From an uncultured Eubacteriales bacterium (GTDB lineage Bacteria > Bacillota > Clostridia > Oscillospirales > Acutalibacteraceae), in the NCBI GenBank assembly GCA_934491515.1, contig CAKSTF010000008.1, positions 3,450 to 67,449 of the forward strand: 64,000 nucleotides of DNA, in the 5' to 3' direction. Positions 1-7,695 of the stretch are shown in pieces (position 1 is the stretch's first letter; each line of letters opens with the position of its first letter). A model generated the notes under the pieces. The model was not told where the DNA came from. It saw nothing but the letters and a program-made list of their open reading frames with translations, and ran no database searches. Made by a program: the position numbers and the translations under genes.

Positions 1-2
1 GC

Positions 3-1502
3 CGCAGTTTTGCGGTTTTGCCGCTTGACAGGGCTATATCCGAACTGTATCAAAGTACAGACATTCTCAACATAGTGTCCGTTATGCCGTCGGGTGACGT
101 GCGCCGCGCAAATCTGCTTTCGCTTTGTAAAACGGCGGCGGATTATGCCGCTTTTCATACGGGCGGAATTTACGGGTTTTTAAAATATATATCGTCGCTG
201 CCGGAAAAGGCGTTCAAGGGCGCTGCCTCTTCGGAGGAGGACGGCGTTCGCATAATGTCTATGCATACATCAAAGGGTCTTCAGTTTCCTGTGTGTATCC
301 TTGCAAATCTTTCGGTTGAAATAAACAACAGCGACGCCGTAAGCAGAATCATATACTCAAAGAAATTCGGTATCGCTTTTAAGTATTTTGACGAAGAGAC
401 CGGCTGTGACTGCGAACTGCTTAATCATTCGCTTGCATCATACGATATAAGAAAAAACAATGTTGATGAAAGGCTGCGCCTGCTTTATGTTGCGGCAACC
501 CGCGCGGAGGATAAACTCTGCCTGGTGTGTTCCGTGGATAATGCAGAACGAAAACTTGTTAAACTTTCCTCGGCACTGTCGGATGTTCCGCCGTACATCG
601 GCGCGGAATGGCTTTCAAAAAGCACCTCAATGTGCGATTGGGTGCTTGCCTGTATGCTGCTTTCGGACAGCGCCGAAAAACTGCGCGGTATATACGGTAT
701 TTCGCCGCCGGTGATTTTCGAAACGCCGGATATTCTGCTGAAAACCGTAAAAGGAACGGAAAAACCCGATAATGACCTTTTGCGGCAGCAGAACGAAAAC
801 GGCGCAAATGTCCTTGCGGATATTCCGCCGCAAAACAGCCTGAATACAGAACGTATGAAGGAAAATTTCACCTTTTCCTATCCGTATGAGGCGCTTAAAA
901 ATGCACAGGCAAAAATTTCGGTATCGACCGCGGCAAACAGTGCGGAGGCGGAAAGATTCGCCTTTACCGCAAGTCCTGCTTTTATGCTTGAAGGCGGATT
1001 GTCCGCTGCAGGCAGGGGAACCGCAATGCACCATATAATGCAGTATATTTCTTTTGAAAACGGTACAGAAACGGAAAAAGAGATCAAGCGTTTGCGGGAA
1101 AGCCGCTACATAACTCAGGCAGAAGCCGCTGCAGCAGATACGGATGCCATCAGGCGATTTTTTGAAAGCCCCGTATTTGCGCGTATCCGTTCCTCCGCGG
1201 AAGTGCACCGTGAAATGCGCTTTTTAACCGAAATGCCGGTCGGTAAACTGGGCGGATTTGAAGGCGTACCCTCCGATACACAGGTGCTGGTTCAGGGGGC
1301 GGTTGACCTCTGCTTTGCGGAAAACGACGGCGTTACGGTGCTTGACTTTAAAACCGACAGGGTAGATTCTCTTGAGGTTCTTAAAGAAAGATACAAGGCA
1401 CAGCTCGACATTTACTCCGCTGCATGTGAGAAAATACTGAAAAAACCGGTAAAAGAAAGGATAATATACTCTTTCACCCTTTCCGACAGCATATCGTTTT
1501 AA
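3..1502 (+). CDS. addA: ATP-dependent helicase/nuclease subunit A, C-terminal part (cut by window edge)
   Basis: AddA is the helicase-nuclease of the AddAB complex, which resects double-strand ends for recombination. The reading frame is open to the left edge, so only about the last 500 residues are present. Visible are the UvrD/Rep-type helicase motif MHTSKGLQFP (about residue 85 of the fragment), motif VI with VAATRAEDKL (about residue 160), and the C-terminal RecB-type nuclease with GRGTAMHHIM, the catalytic DFKTDR segment and a following AQLDIYS (about residues 445-475). AddB would normally sit upstream, outside the window. A terminator follows at once. The family call is firm; the true start cannot be seen. 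Confidence 0.93.
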   Translation, partial: RSFAVLPLDRAISELYQSTDILNIVSVMPSGDVRRANLLSLCKTAADYAAFHTGGIYGFLKYISSLPEKAFKGAASSEEDGVRIMSMHTSKGLQFPVCILANLSVEINNSDAVSRIIYSKKFGIAFKYFDEETGCDCELLNHSLASYDIRKNNVDERLRLLYVAATRAEDKLCLVCSVDNAERKLVKLSSALSDVPPYIGAEWLSKSTSMCDWVLACMLLSDSAEKLRGIYGISPPVIFETPDILLKTVKGTEKPDNDLLRQQNENGANVLADIPPQNSLNTERMKENFTFSYPYEALKNAQAKISVSTAANSAEAERFAFTASPAFMLEGGLSAAGRGTAMHHIMQYISFENGTETEKEIKRLRESRYITQAEAAAADTDAIRRFFESPVFARIRSSAEVHREMRFLTEMPVGKLGGFEGVPSDTQVLVQGAVDLCFAENDGVTVLDFKTDRVDSLEVLKERYKAQLDIYSAACEKILKKPVKERIIYSFTLSDSISF

Positions 1503-1504
1503 TT

Positions 1505-1540
1505 AAATATCCGCCCGTTTTACGGGCGGATATTTATTAT
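1505..1540 (+). terminator. Rho-independent terminator after addA
   Basis: A perfect 13-bp stem (1505-1517 with 1523-1535) and a 5-base loop begin three bases after the addA stop codon. The arm is GC-rich in the middle and ends in a T/A-rich tail. Confidence 0.8.
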
Positions 1541-1661
1541 CTGCGCACGGAAGAGAAAACAATTACGCGTCGCTTTAGTGCAATAAAGCAATAAAGCAGA
1601 TGAATCATACATTTCCTTTTGTGCATATCTTACGAACTTGCAAAAAATACTCAAAAAACAC

Positions 1662-1690
1662 TTTACAACTTTAGTTCGATGAAGTATAAT
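1662..1690 (+). promoter_or_regulatory. Sigma-A-type promoter of the amino-acid transporter operon
   Basis: TTTACA (1662-1667) and TATAAT (1685-1690) are separated by 17 bases. They lie about 60 bases upstream of the substrate-binding protein start, which has its own AAGGAG site. Confidence 0.75.
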
Positions 1691-1748
1691 GCATTACAGA
1701 AAAACAAAAGCAAGCAGGAACGCTTGACCTAAAAAAGGAGAAATTAAA

Positions 1749-2549
1749 ATGAAAAAGACAGTAGCACTTATTTTGGCAGTTGTAATGCTTTTATGCTTTG
1801 CAGGCTGCGGCAGTAAAGACAGCAGCAAGACCGATTCCGAATACATAAAGGAAAAGGGAAAAATAGTTATCGGTATTACCGACTTCGCGCCCATGGATTA
1901 TGAAGAAAAACAGGGCAGCGGCGATTGGATAGGTTTTGACGCCGATATGGCAAAAGCATTTGCAAAATACTTAGGCGTTGATGTTGAGTTTACGGTTATC
2001 AACTGGGACAACAAGGTTTTTGAACTTAACGGCAAATCAATTGACTGCGTTTGGAACGGTATGACCCTTACAGACGGCGTTAAGTCGGCTATGGCAACTT
2101 CGAACGCATATTGCGTGAACGAACAGGTAGTTGTTGTTTCCAAGGATAAGAAAGATGTTTACAATTCAAAAGATGCCATAAAAGACCTTAACTTTGCAGC
2201 GGAAGGCGGTTCGGCCGGCGAAGAAGTGCTTACCGGTCTCGGTTATAAAGTTACTGCAGTAGGCAGCCAGGCAGACGCGGTTAAAGAAGTAGCGGCAGGC
2301 ACGTCCGACGCCGCCGTTATAGACCTTCTTATGGCAGGCGCCGTTATCGGTGAGGGCACAAGTTATGAAAATCTTGTATACACTATATCTTTAAGCGATG
2401 AGAAAGAAGAATACGGCGTAGGTTTCAGAAAGGGCAGCGACCTTGCCGCAAAACTTAACGAATTCTTCAAGAAGGCATACAGCGACGGTTCTATGCTTGA
2501 AACCGCTAAAAAGTACGGCGTTCAGGAATCTCTTATAGAACAGAAGTAA
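1749..2549 (+). CDS. Amino-acid ABC transporter substrate-binding lipoprotein
   Basis: Extracytoplasmic receptor of a polar amino-acid importer (SBP_bac_3 family, 266 aa, normal length). A lipoprotein signal peptide ends in the lipobox CFAGC with the modified Cys at residue 20, so the protein should be tethered to the outer face of the membrane. The family's first-lobe pattern is present (IVIGITDFAPMDYEE, then GFDADMAKAFAKYLG). The permease and ATPase genes follow on the same strand. The ligand is probably a polar amino acid such as cystine, glutamine or arginine; the sequence does not decide which. Confidence 0.93.
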   Translation: MKKTVALILAVVMLLCFAGCGSKDSSKTDSEYIKEKGKIVIGITDFAPMDYEEKQGSGDWIGFDADMAKAFAKYLGVDVEFTVINWDNKVFELNGKSIDCVWNGMTLTDGVKSAMATSNAYCVNEQVVVVSKDKKDVYNSKDAIKDLNFAAEGGSAGEEVLTGLGYKVTAVGSQADAVKEVAAGTSDAAVIDLLMAGAVIGEGTSYENLVYTISLSDEKEEYGVGFRKGSDLAAKLNEFFKKAYSDGSMLETAKKYGVQESLIEQK

Positions 2550-2564
2550 TAAACAGGTAAAAAC

Positions 2565-2588
2565 GGCAGGGGGCTTAGACCCCCTGCC
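2565..2588 (+). promoter_or_regulatory. Intercistronic hairpin (partial terminator or mRNA stabiliser)
   Basis: A 9-bp GC-rich stem (2565-2573 with 2580-2588) and a 6-base loop lie between the receptor and permease genes, with no proper T-run. Such hairpins commonly let the receptor be made in excess over the membrane components; that role is inferred. Confidence 0.6.
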
Positions 2589-2621
2589 TAAAATTGCATT
2601 ATAAAGATAGGAATTTAAAAA

Positions 2622-3278
2622 ATGTTTCAAATTGTTATAAAAGCATTGTGGACCGGCTTCGGCAGCACACTGCAGATATTTTTTGTAACGCTTCTTGGCG
2701 CGCTGCCGTTAGGGCTTATAATCGCATTCGGTTCCATGAGCCGTTTTGCACCGCTGAGGACCGTTGTGCGCACAATAGTGTGGATTGTAAGGGGCACGCC
2801 GCTTATGCTGCAGCTTATAATCATTTATTACGGTCCCGGTCTTATCGGGGGCAACAATATATGGGGTATGGGTATGGCAGGCAGAATGACCGCCACTTTT
2901 GCCGCATTTATCATTAACTATGCATGCTACTTTTCAGAAATATACAGGGGCGGAATTGAAAGCATATCAAAGGGTCAGTACGAAGCCGGTCAGGTACTCG
3001 GTATGACCAAATCGCAGATATTTTTCAAAGTGGTGCTCTTACAGGTTGTAAAGCGCATTATACCGCCCATAAGCAACGAAGTTATAACCCTTGTAAAGGA
3101 TACTTTGCTTTCAAGAATAATTGCGATTCAGGAACTGATATACGCAGGCGAGCGCTTTATAAAAAACGGCGGTATAATTTGGCCGCTTTTCTTTACGGGC
3201 GTGTTTTACCTTGCGTTCAGCGGAATACTTACGGTTCTTTTCGGATATATCGAAAAGAAACTTTCGTATTTTAATTAA
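2622..3278 (+). CDS. Amino-acid ABC transporter permease
   Basis: Membrane component of the His/Glu/Gln/Arg-type importer (HisM/GlnP family, 218 aa). Hydrophobic segments begin near residues 20, 60, 85 and 185. The cytoplasmic EAA loop that contacts the ATPase is visible as EAGQVLGMTKSQIFFKVVL (about residues 120-140). It lies between the receptor gene and the ATPase gene (14-base gap), which makes a complete three-gene transporter. Confidence 0.93.
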   Translation: MFQIVIKALWTGFGSTLQIFFVTLLGALPLGLIIAFGSMSRFAPLRTVVRTIVWIVRGTPLMLQLIIIYYGPGLIGGNNIWGMGMAGRMTATFAAFIINYACYFSEIYRGGIESISKGQYEAGQVLGMTKSQIFFKVVLLQVVKRIIPPISNEVITLVKDTLLSRIIAIQELIYAGERFIKNGGIIWPLFFTGVFYLAFSGILTVLFGYIEKKLSYFN

Positions 3279-3292
3279 AGGGGGAGAAGTAT

Positions 3293-4051
3293 ATGCCGAT
3301 TTTAGAAGTAAAAGACCTGCAAAAGAAATTCGGAAAAACAACCGTTTTAAACGGTGTTAACTTCTCTGTCGAAAAGGGCGAGGTGCTTGCCGTTATCGGC
3401 TCTTCCGGCGGCGGAAAAACAACGCTGCTGCGGTGTCTTAACCTGCTTGCTTTCCCCGACGGCGGAAGCATAACCGTTGCAGGCGAGACGGTGTACGACG
3501 CAGATTCCGAAACCCGTATGAGCGAAAGCGAAATAAGAAAAAAGCGCCTGCATTTCGGACTTGTGTTTCAGCAGTTCAATCTGTTTCCTCAATACACGGT
3601 TCTTAAAAATGTGGCGCTGGCACCCGTGCTTTTAAAACTTTGCAGCAATGCGGAAGCGGAAAAACAGGCGCTTGCCCTTATAGACCGCGTTGGCCTTTCG
3701 GAAAAGGCAAACAATTACCCGTGCGAACTTTCGGGCGGTCAACAGCAGCGCGTTGCCATTGCCCGCGCACTGGCGCTTTCTCCCGATATACTTTGTTTTG
3801 ACGAACCAACCTCCGCCCTTGATCCGGAACTTACGGGTGAGGTGCTGAAGGTTATCAAATCGCTTAAAGACGGCGGAAGAACCATGATTATAGTGACGCA
3901 CGAAATGGAATTCGCAAAAAATGTTGCGGATAAGGTAATCTATATGGCGGACGGTATGATTGAAGAATACGGCACACCGGAAGAAGTTTTCGGTAAGCCC
4001 AAATCACCGAAACTCAAGGCCTTTTTAAGTAATAGTTCCGAAAGTATATGA
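3293..4051 (+). CDS. Amino-acid ABC transporter ATP-binding protein
   Basis: Nucleotide-binding subunit of the same importer (GlnQ/HisP-type, 252 aa). It shows Walker A GSSGGGKTT at residues 36-44, a Q-loop (VFQQFNLFPQ), signature LSGGQQQR, Walker B with DEPTSALDP, and an H-loop (IIVTHEM). All catalytic residues are present. A GGGGGAGA site precedes the ATG. The TrpR/YerC-like regulator follows 13 bases downstream and is probably cotranscribed. Confidence 0.95.
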   Translation: MPILEVKDLQKKFGKTTVLNGVNFSVEKGEVLAVIGSSGGGKTTLLRCLNLLAFPDGGSITVAGETVYDADSETRMSESEIRKKRLHFGLVFQQFNLFPQYTVLKNVALAPVLLKLCSNAEAEKQALALIDRVGLSEKANNYPCELSGGQQQRVAIARALALSPDILCFDEPTSALDPELTGEVLKVIKSLKDGGRTMIIVTHEMEFAKNVADKVIYMADGMIEEYGTPEEVFGKPKSPKLKAFLSNSSESI

Positions 4052-4064
4052 AAGGACTGCTTTT

Positions 4065-4346
4065 ATGGTTACACATAAAAAGATAAGCGAAGAAGATATT
4101 GCAAGACTTTATGAAGTTATACTGTCGCTTAAAACCAAGGCGGATTGCGAGGCGCTTTTTAAGGACCTTTGCACCGATAAGGAAGTAGAACAGATGGCGC
4201 AGCGTATTAAAGCGGCAAAACTTTTGATAGAGGGTAACACCTACAGCGGTGTTATAGAACAAACCGATATTTCTTCCGCAACGCTCAGCCGAGTATCGCG
4301 CTGCGTGCAGTACGGCAAGGGTTACACAGCTTTTATAAAGAATTAA
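4065..4346 (+). CDS. TrpR/YerC/YecD-family DNA-binding protein
   Basis: A 93-residue protein of the TrpR-like YerC/YecD family, small helical DNA-binding proteins. The family core reads KEVEQMAQRIKAAKLLIEGNTYSGV and then a helix-turn-helix with SATLSRVSRC. YerC-like proteins are usually uncharacterised repressors. Placement at the end of the amino-acid transporter operon suggests it could control that operon, but no operator is evident. A TrpR-type tryptophan response cannot be assumed. Confidence 0.85.
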   Translation: MVTHKKISEEDIARLYEVILSLKTKADCEALFKDLCTDKEVEQMAQRIKAAKLLIEGNTYSGVIEQTDISSATLSRVSRCVQYGKGYTAFIKN

Positions 4347-4402
4347 AACCGCCTTGTCGGCCGTATTGTTTAATAACTATTGTAACAATAGTATAAAAAT
4401 GC

Positions 4403-4431
4403 TTGACATTTTAAGAGAAATAATATAAAAT
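4403..4431 (+). promoter_or_regulatory. Promoter of the sigma-factor gene
   Basis: TTGACA (4403-4408) is followed after 17 bases by TAAAAT (4426-4431); TATAAA at 4424 is an alternative -10. It is 40-45 bases upstream of the ATG at 4473. Confidence 0.65.
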
Positions 4432-4472
4432 TATTCTATATAGAGGCTGATATATTGTATTTGGAGAGTTAT

Positions 4473-5027
4473 ATGCCTGTAAACGCTTCGGCAATGTCGG
4501 AAGAAGAATTGGTAAAATTCATCAATTCGGGGGATTACGACCTTTTTCCTGAACTTATCAACCGCATAATGCCGCATATTTCGGCATCGGCGGCAAAATG
4601 GAAAAACATTATCCCGGATACGGAGGACCTTGTAGAAGAGGGCGTACTTGCCGTTTTTACGGCGCTGCGTTCCTATGAAAGCGAGAAGGCTTCCTTTAAA
4701 ACTTTTGCAAATATGTGTGTGGACAGGGCGATAAACGCTAAAGTGCGGGCGGCTACCGCGCAGAAGCGTATACCCAATAACCTTGTCTGCCCGATAGAAG
4801 ATACGGATATTCCTCACGGAGAAAGCGCAGAGGAGGCTTTTATCCGCAAAGAGGAAAATAACGATTTTAATACAAATTTAAGCAATACGCTCACGGGTCT
4901 TGAACAAAGCGTTTTAAAACTTTTTCTTGACGGTGACAGTTATGCGGATATTGCGAACACGCTCGGTGTTTCGCGCAAGTCGGTTGACGGCGCGTTGCGG
5001 CGTGTGCGCAGTAAACTGAAAAAATAA
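4473..5027 (+). CDS. SigH-like RNA polymerase sigma factor
   Basis: A 184-residue sigma-70-family protein of SigH/ECF size. Region 2 is seen as DTEDLVEEGVLAVFTALRSYE (promoter melting and core binding) and region 4 as YADIANTLGVSRKSVDGALRRVRSKL (the -35-binding helix-turn-helix). The ATG at 4473 has GGAG six bases upstream; a TTG 18 bases earlier is in frame but lacks a site. In Clostridia, SigH-like factors act at sporulation entry or competence. This protein is shorter than canonical SigH (about 215 aa) and is not next to the usual sigH neighbours, so the exact paralogue is uncertain. Confidence 0.85.
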   Translation: MPVNASAMSEEELVKFINSGDYDLFPELINRIMPHISASAAKWKNIIPDTEDLVEEGVLAVFTALRSYESEKASFKTFANMCVDRAINAKVRAATAQKRIPNNLVCPIEDTDIPHGESAEEAFIRKEENNDFNTNLSNTLTGLEQSVLKLFLDGDSYADIANTLGVSRKSVDGALRRVRSKLKK

Positions 5028-5044
5028 ACTCGTATCGAGTTTAT
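5024..5044 (+). terminator. Hairpin directly after the sigma-factor gene
   Basis: A 9-bp AT-rich stem with a 3-base loop overlaps the stop codon. It lacks a T-run, so it is at best a weak terminator. It separates the gene from the tRNA-like sequence. Confidence 0.4.
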
Positions 5045-5049
5045 ATATA

Positions 5050-5113
5050 TGCCCGGTAGCTTAAATAGCAGAGCGTTGAGTACAAAGATGTCGGTGCGAT
5101 TCCGTCCGGGGCG
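5050..5113 (+). ncRNA. tRNA-like sequence with a shortened anticodon arm
   Basis: This 64-base stretch keeps several tRNA landmarks: a D-arm (GCTT / AGAGC flanking TAAATAGC), a T-arm-like segment (GTCGG, loop TGCGATT, CCGTC) and acceptor ends that pair (GCCCGG with CCGGGGC, one bulge). Only about 14 bases lie between the D-arm and T-arm, against about 22 in a normal tRNA, and no anticodon stem forms. It cannot be a standard elongator tRNA. It sits 27 bases before the zinc-ribbon gene, so it may be a decayed tRNA, a pseudo-tRNA or a tRNA-mimic leader. Function unknown. Confidence 0.45.
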
Positions 5114-5140
5114 ATTATCAAACAAGAGAGGTATAAAAAA

Positions 5141-5434
5141 ATGTTTGAAGACAAGACTTTAGTTTGCAAGGACTGCGGAGAAGAATTCGTGTTCACTGCA
5201 AGAGAACAGGAATTTTATGAATCCAAGGGATTTGTAAACGAGCCTCAGAGGTGCAAGGCTTGCCGCGATAAGCGCAAGAATGCAGGCAGAGGTCCGCGCG
5301 AAATGCACGAGGCAACCTGCGCTGCTTGCGGTGGCGTAGCCCGTGTTCCCTTTGTTCCCCGTGACGACCGTCCGGTATATTGCAGCGAATGCTTCGCAAA
5401 GATGAAGGAACAGGAAGAAAAGGAAGCGGAATAA
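5141..5434 (+). CDS. Zinc-ribbon domain protein
   Basis: A 97-residue cytoplasmic protein with three CxxC pairs and a final C-x2-C: CKDC at residues 9-12, CKAC near 37, CAAC near 59 and CSEC near 80. It contains two probable zinc ribbons of the type found in small clostridial zinc-ribbon proteins (DKTLVCKDCGEEFVFT start). The function of the family is unknown; RNA or protein binding is plausible. It has a GAGAGG ribosome site and ends in a strong terminator. The tRNA-like sequence lies in its 5' leader region. Confidence 0.85.
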   Translation: MFEDKTLVCKDCGEEFVFTAREQEFYESKGFVNEPQRCKACRDKRKNAGRGPREMHEATCAACGGVARVPFVPRDDRPVYCSECFAKMKEQEEKEAE

Positions 5435-5449
5435 TTACCGTCTTCCCGT

Positions 5450-5475
5450 AAAAAGCCCCCATCGGGGGCTTTTTT
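5450..5475 (+). terminator. Terminator after the zinc-ribbon gene
   Basis: An 11-bp stem (5450-5460 with 5464-5474), a 3-base loop and a run of six T: a textbook intrinsic terminator. Confidence 0.92.
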
Positions 5476-5565
5476 CATAGAATTCTTATTGATAATTCAT
5501 ATTTTATTAACACAAAAGTATTAGAATACATTTTGTTGAATGATATTTTTAAGGGGGCGGTCATA

Positions 5566-6261
5566 TTGTCAAACCAAAAAATAATGATTGTTGACGATGA
5601 TCTTAATATTTGCGAACTTTTAAGGCTCTATCTTGAAAAAGAGGGCTTTGAAACGCTTGTTGCCAACGACGGCGCCACCGCCGTTTCCTTTGCGGGTAAT
5701 TATAAGCCGGATCTTATTTTGCTTGATATAATGCTTCCCGAACTTGACGGCTGGCAGGTATGCAGGGAAATCAGGAAAACCTCTTCCGTGCCCATAATAA
5801 TGCTTACCGCAAAGGGGGAAACTTTCGATAAAATATTGGGTCTTGAACTGGGAGCCGACGACTATATAAGCAAGCCCTTTGATTCAAAAGAGGTCGTTGC
5901 GCGTATCAAGGCGGTGCTCAGGCGCACGCAGAACGGCGAAACGCCCGATAAACGCGATGTGGAAGAAGTCCGCTATGATAAACTTATTATAAATCTTACA
6001 AACTATGAACTTATTGTGGACGGCAAACAGATAGACACTCCGCCTAAAGAACTTGAACTGATATACCATCTTGCATCAAACCCCAACCGTGTTTACACAC
6101 GCGATCGGCTTCTTGATGAAGTCTGGGGCTTTGATTATTACGGCGATTCAAGAACGGTTGACGTTCACGTTAAAAGGCTTCGCGAAAAACTTGAAGGCGT
6201 TTCGGATAAATGGTCTTTAAAAACCGTTTGGGGCGTCGGATATAAATTCGAGGTAAAATAA
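5566..6261 (+). CDS. OmpR/PhoB-family response regulator
   Basis: DNA-binding output of a two-component system (231 aa). The receiver domain has the acidic pair VDDD near residue 10, phospho-acceptor Asp in LILLDIMLPE (about 54), and the conserved Lys in DDYISKPFD (about 105). A winged-helix DNA-binding domain fills residues 135-230 (YTRDRLLDEVWG, RTVDVHVKRLREKL). The start is chosen at TTG 5566 because AAGGGGG lies eight bases upstream; an in-frame TTG at 5533 has no site. The stop overlaps the kinase start by one base (TAATG), so the two are translationally coupled. Confidence 0.93.
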   Translation: MSNQKIMIVDDDLNICELLRLYLEKEGFETLVANDGATAVSFAGNYKPDLILLDIMLPELDGWQVCREIRKTSSVPIIMLTAKGETFDKILGLELGADDYISKPFDSKEVVARIKAVLRRTQNGETPDKRDVEEVRYDKLIINLTNYELIVDGKQIDTPPKELELIYHLASNPNRVYTRDRLLDEVWGFDYYGDSRTVDVHVKRLREKLEGVSDKWSLKTVWGVGYKFEVK

Positions 6262-7685
6262 TGCGCCATAAACTGTTCGGTAAATATATTCTCGCAACCG
6301 GCGCAATAATACTTTTAAGCCTTACCGTTATAGTGTTGCTGCTTTCGGTCTTTTACAACAACCACCTTGCGGAAGAAAAGTATAAATCGCTTCAAAGCGC
6401 CTGCGACAGCGTCGGTCAGTTCGTGATTGCCGCAGAAAAAGACAGTAAAGTTACATTTCCCGACCGCGGACTTTACTACATTATGAATAACATTTCCACC
6501 GTGTCGGATTTTGATATTTTTATAACCGATAACGATTTTACAATAAGGGACTGCGCCTGCACGGATAAGAAATTATACGGCAGCTGCAGTCACAGCGGAC
6601 TTGTGATAGACGCCGAATATCTGAAAAAAGCGCTGATTCCCGGCGAGGGCGCCCTTAATACAATGGGCATTTATAAGATGCCGCATTACGTTGTGGCACA
6701 AAAAATCAGCCTTGGCGGAGAAAGCCGCGGTTATGTTGTGGCAACTGCTTCTTCTATGATGACCAGAACGCTTATGAGCAAGGTTGCAAGGCTTTATCTG
6801 CTTTCGGCGGTCGTTCCGCTTGTTCTTATGTTTACGGCGCTTTATTTTCTGACCTACAGAATGACAAAGCCGCTTAACCTTATGGCGGAAGCGGCGCGCG
6901 CTATGGCAAACGGTGATTTTTCAAGACGTATTCCCGTTACAAGCGATGACGAGATAGGTGAGTTGGCGTCCGCTTTCAATCAGATGACAAACTCGCTTGT
7001 CCGCCTTGACGAAACAAGAAAAGATTTTATAAGCAATGTCTCGCACGAACTTAAAACGCCTATGACTACAATAAGCGGATTTATAGACGGGATAATAGAC
7101 GGTACGATACCTCCCGAAAAGCAGACATATTATCTTACTTTGGTTTCCGAAGAGGTAAGACGTCTTTCCCGAATGGTTCAGTCAATGCTTAATGTGTCAA
7201 GACTTGAGGCAAAAGAATTTTCTCTAAAGCCCGAACGTTTTGACTTTAAGGAAATGCTTATAAATATAGTTATAAGCCAAAAGCAGCGAATCGATGAACG
7301 CGAATATGAAATAAAAGGACTTGACGAAATTCCGTATGTTTATATAACCGCGGATAAGGACCTTATATACCGCGCGGTATACAATCTTGTTGACAATGCC
7401 GTTAAATTTACAAACAAAGGCGGCACAATAAGTTTTGCCGTAAGCGTAGACGCGAAGAACTTTAAGTTCCGTATAGAAAATACGGGAATGGGAATTAAGC
7501 AAAGCGACCTGCCTTATATATTCGAGCGCTTTTACAAGGGCGACAAGTCGCGCTCCGAGGTAAAGAACAGTACGGGGCTCGGTCTTTATATAGTAAAAAC
7601 GATAGTTAAAAATCACGGCGGAAGCATTACTGTTTCAAGCGTTGAAAACAAGTTTACCGCATTTGAAATGACCTTGCCTAAATAG
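6261..7685 (+). CDS. Membrane sensor histidine kinase (PhoR/ResE type)
   Basis: A 474-residue kinase partnered with the preceding regulator. It has a first membrane helix at about residues 8-30, an extracytoplasmic sensor of about 140 residues, a second helix near 175-197, a HAMP domain, HisKA with SHELKTPMTTISGF (phospho-His about residue 262) and HATPase with N-box DNAVKFT and G-boxes including GLGLYIVKTIV. The sensor domain carries a CAC...C cluster (about residues 95-107), which could bind a metal or respond to redox. The HtrA gene follows 10 bases later, so the system probably answers envelope stress. Confidence 0.93.
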   Translation: MRHKLFGKYILATGAIILLSLTVIVLLLSVFYNNHLAEEKYKSLQSACDSVGQFVIAAEKDSKVTFPDRGLYYIMNNISTVSDFDIFITDNDFTIRDCACTDKKLYGSCSHSGLVIDAEYLKKALIPGEGALNTMGIYKMPHYVVAQKISLGGESRGYVVATASSMMTRTLMSKVARLYLLSAVVPLVLMFTALYFLTYRMTKPLNLMAEAARAMANGDFSRRIPVTSDDEIGELASAFNQMTNSLVRLDETRKDFISNVSHELKTPMTTISGFIDGIIDGTIPPEKQTYYLTLVSEEVRRLSRMVQSMLNVSRLEAKEFSLKPERFDFKEMLINIVISQKQRIDEREYEIKGLDEIPYVYITADKDLIYRAVYNLVDNAVKFTNKGGTISFAVSVDAKNFKFRIENTGMGIKQSDLPYIFERFYKGDKSRSEVKNSTGLGLYIVKTIVKNHGGSITVSSVENKFTAFEMTLPK

Positions 7686-7695
7686 GAGGATAATT

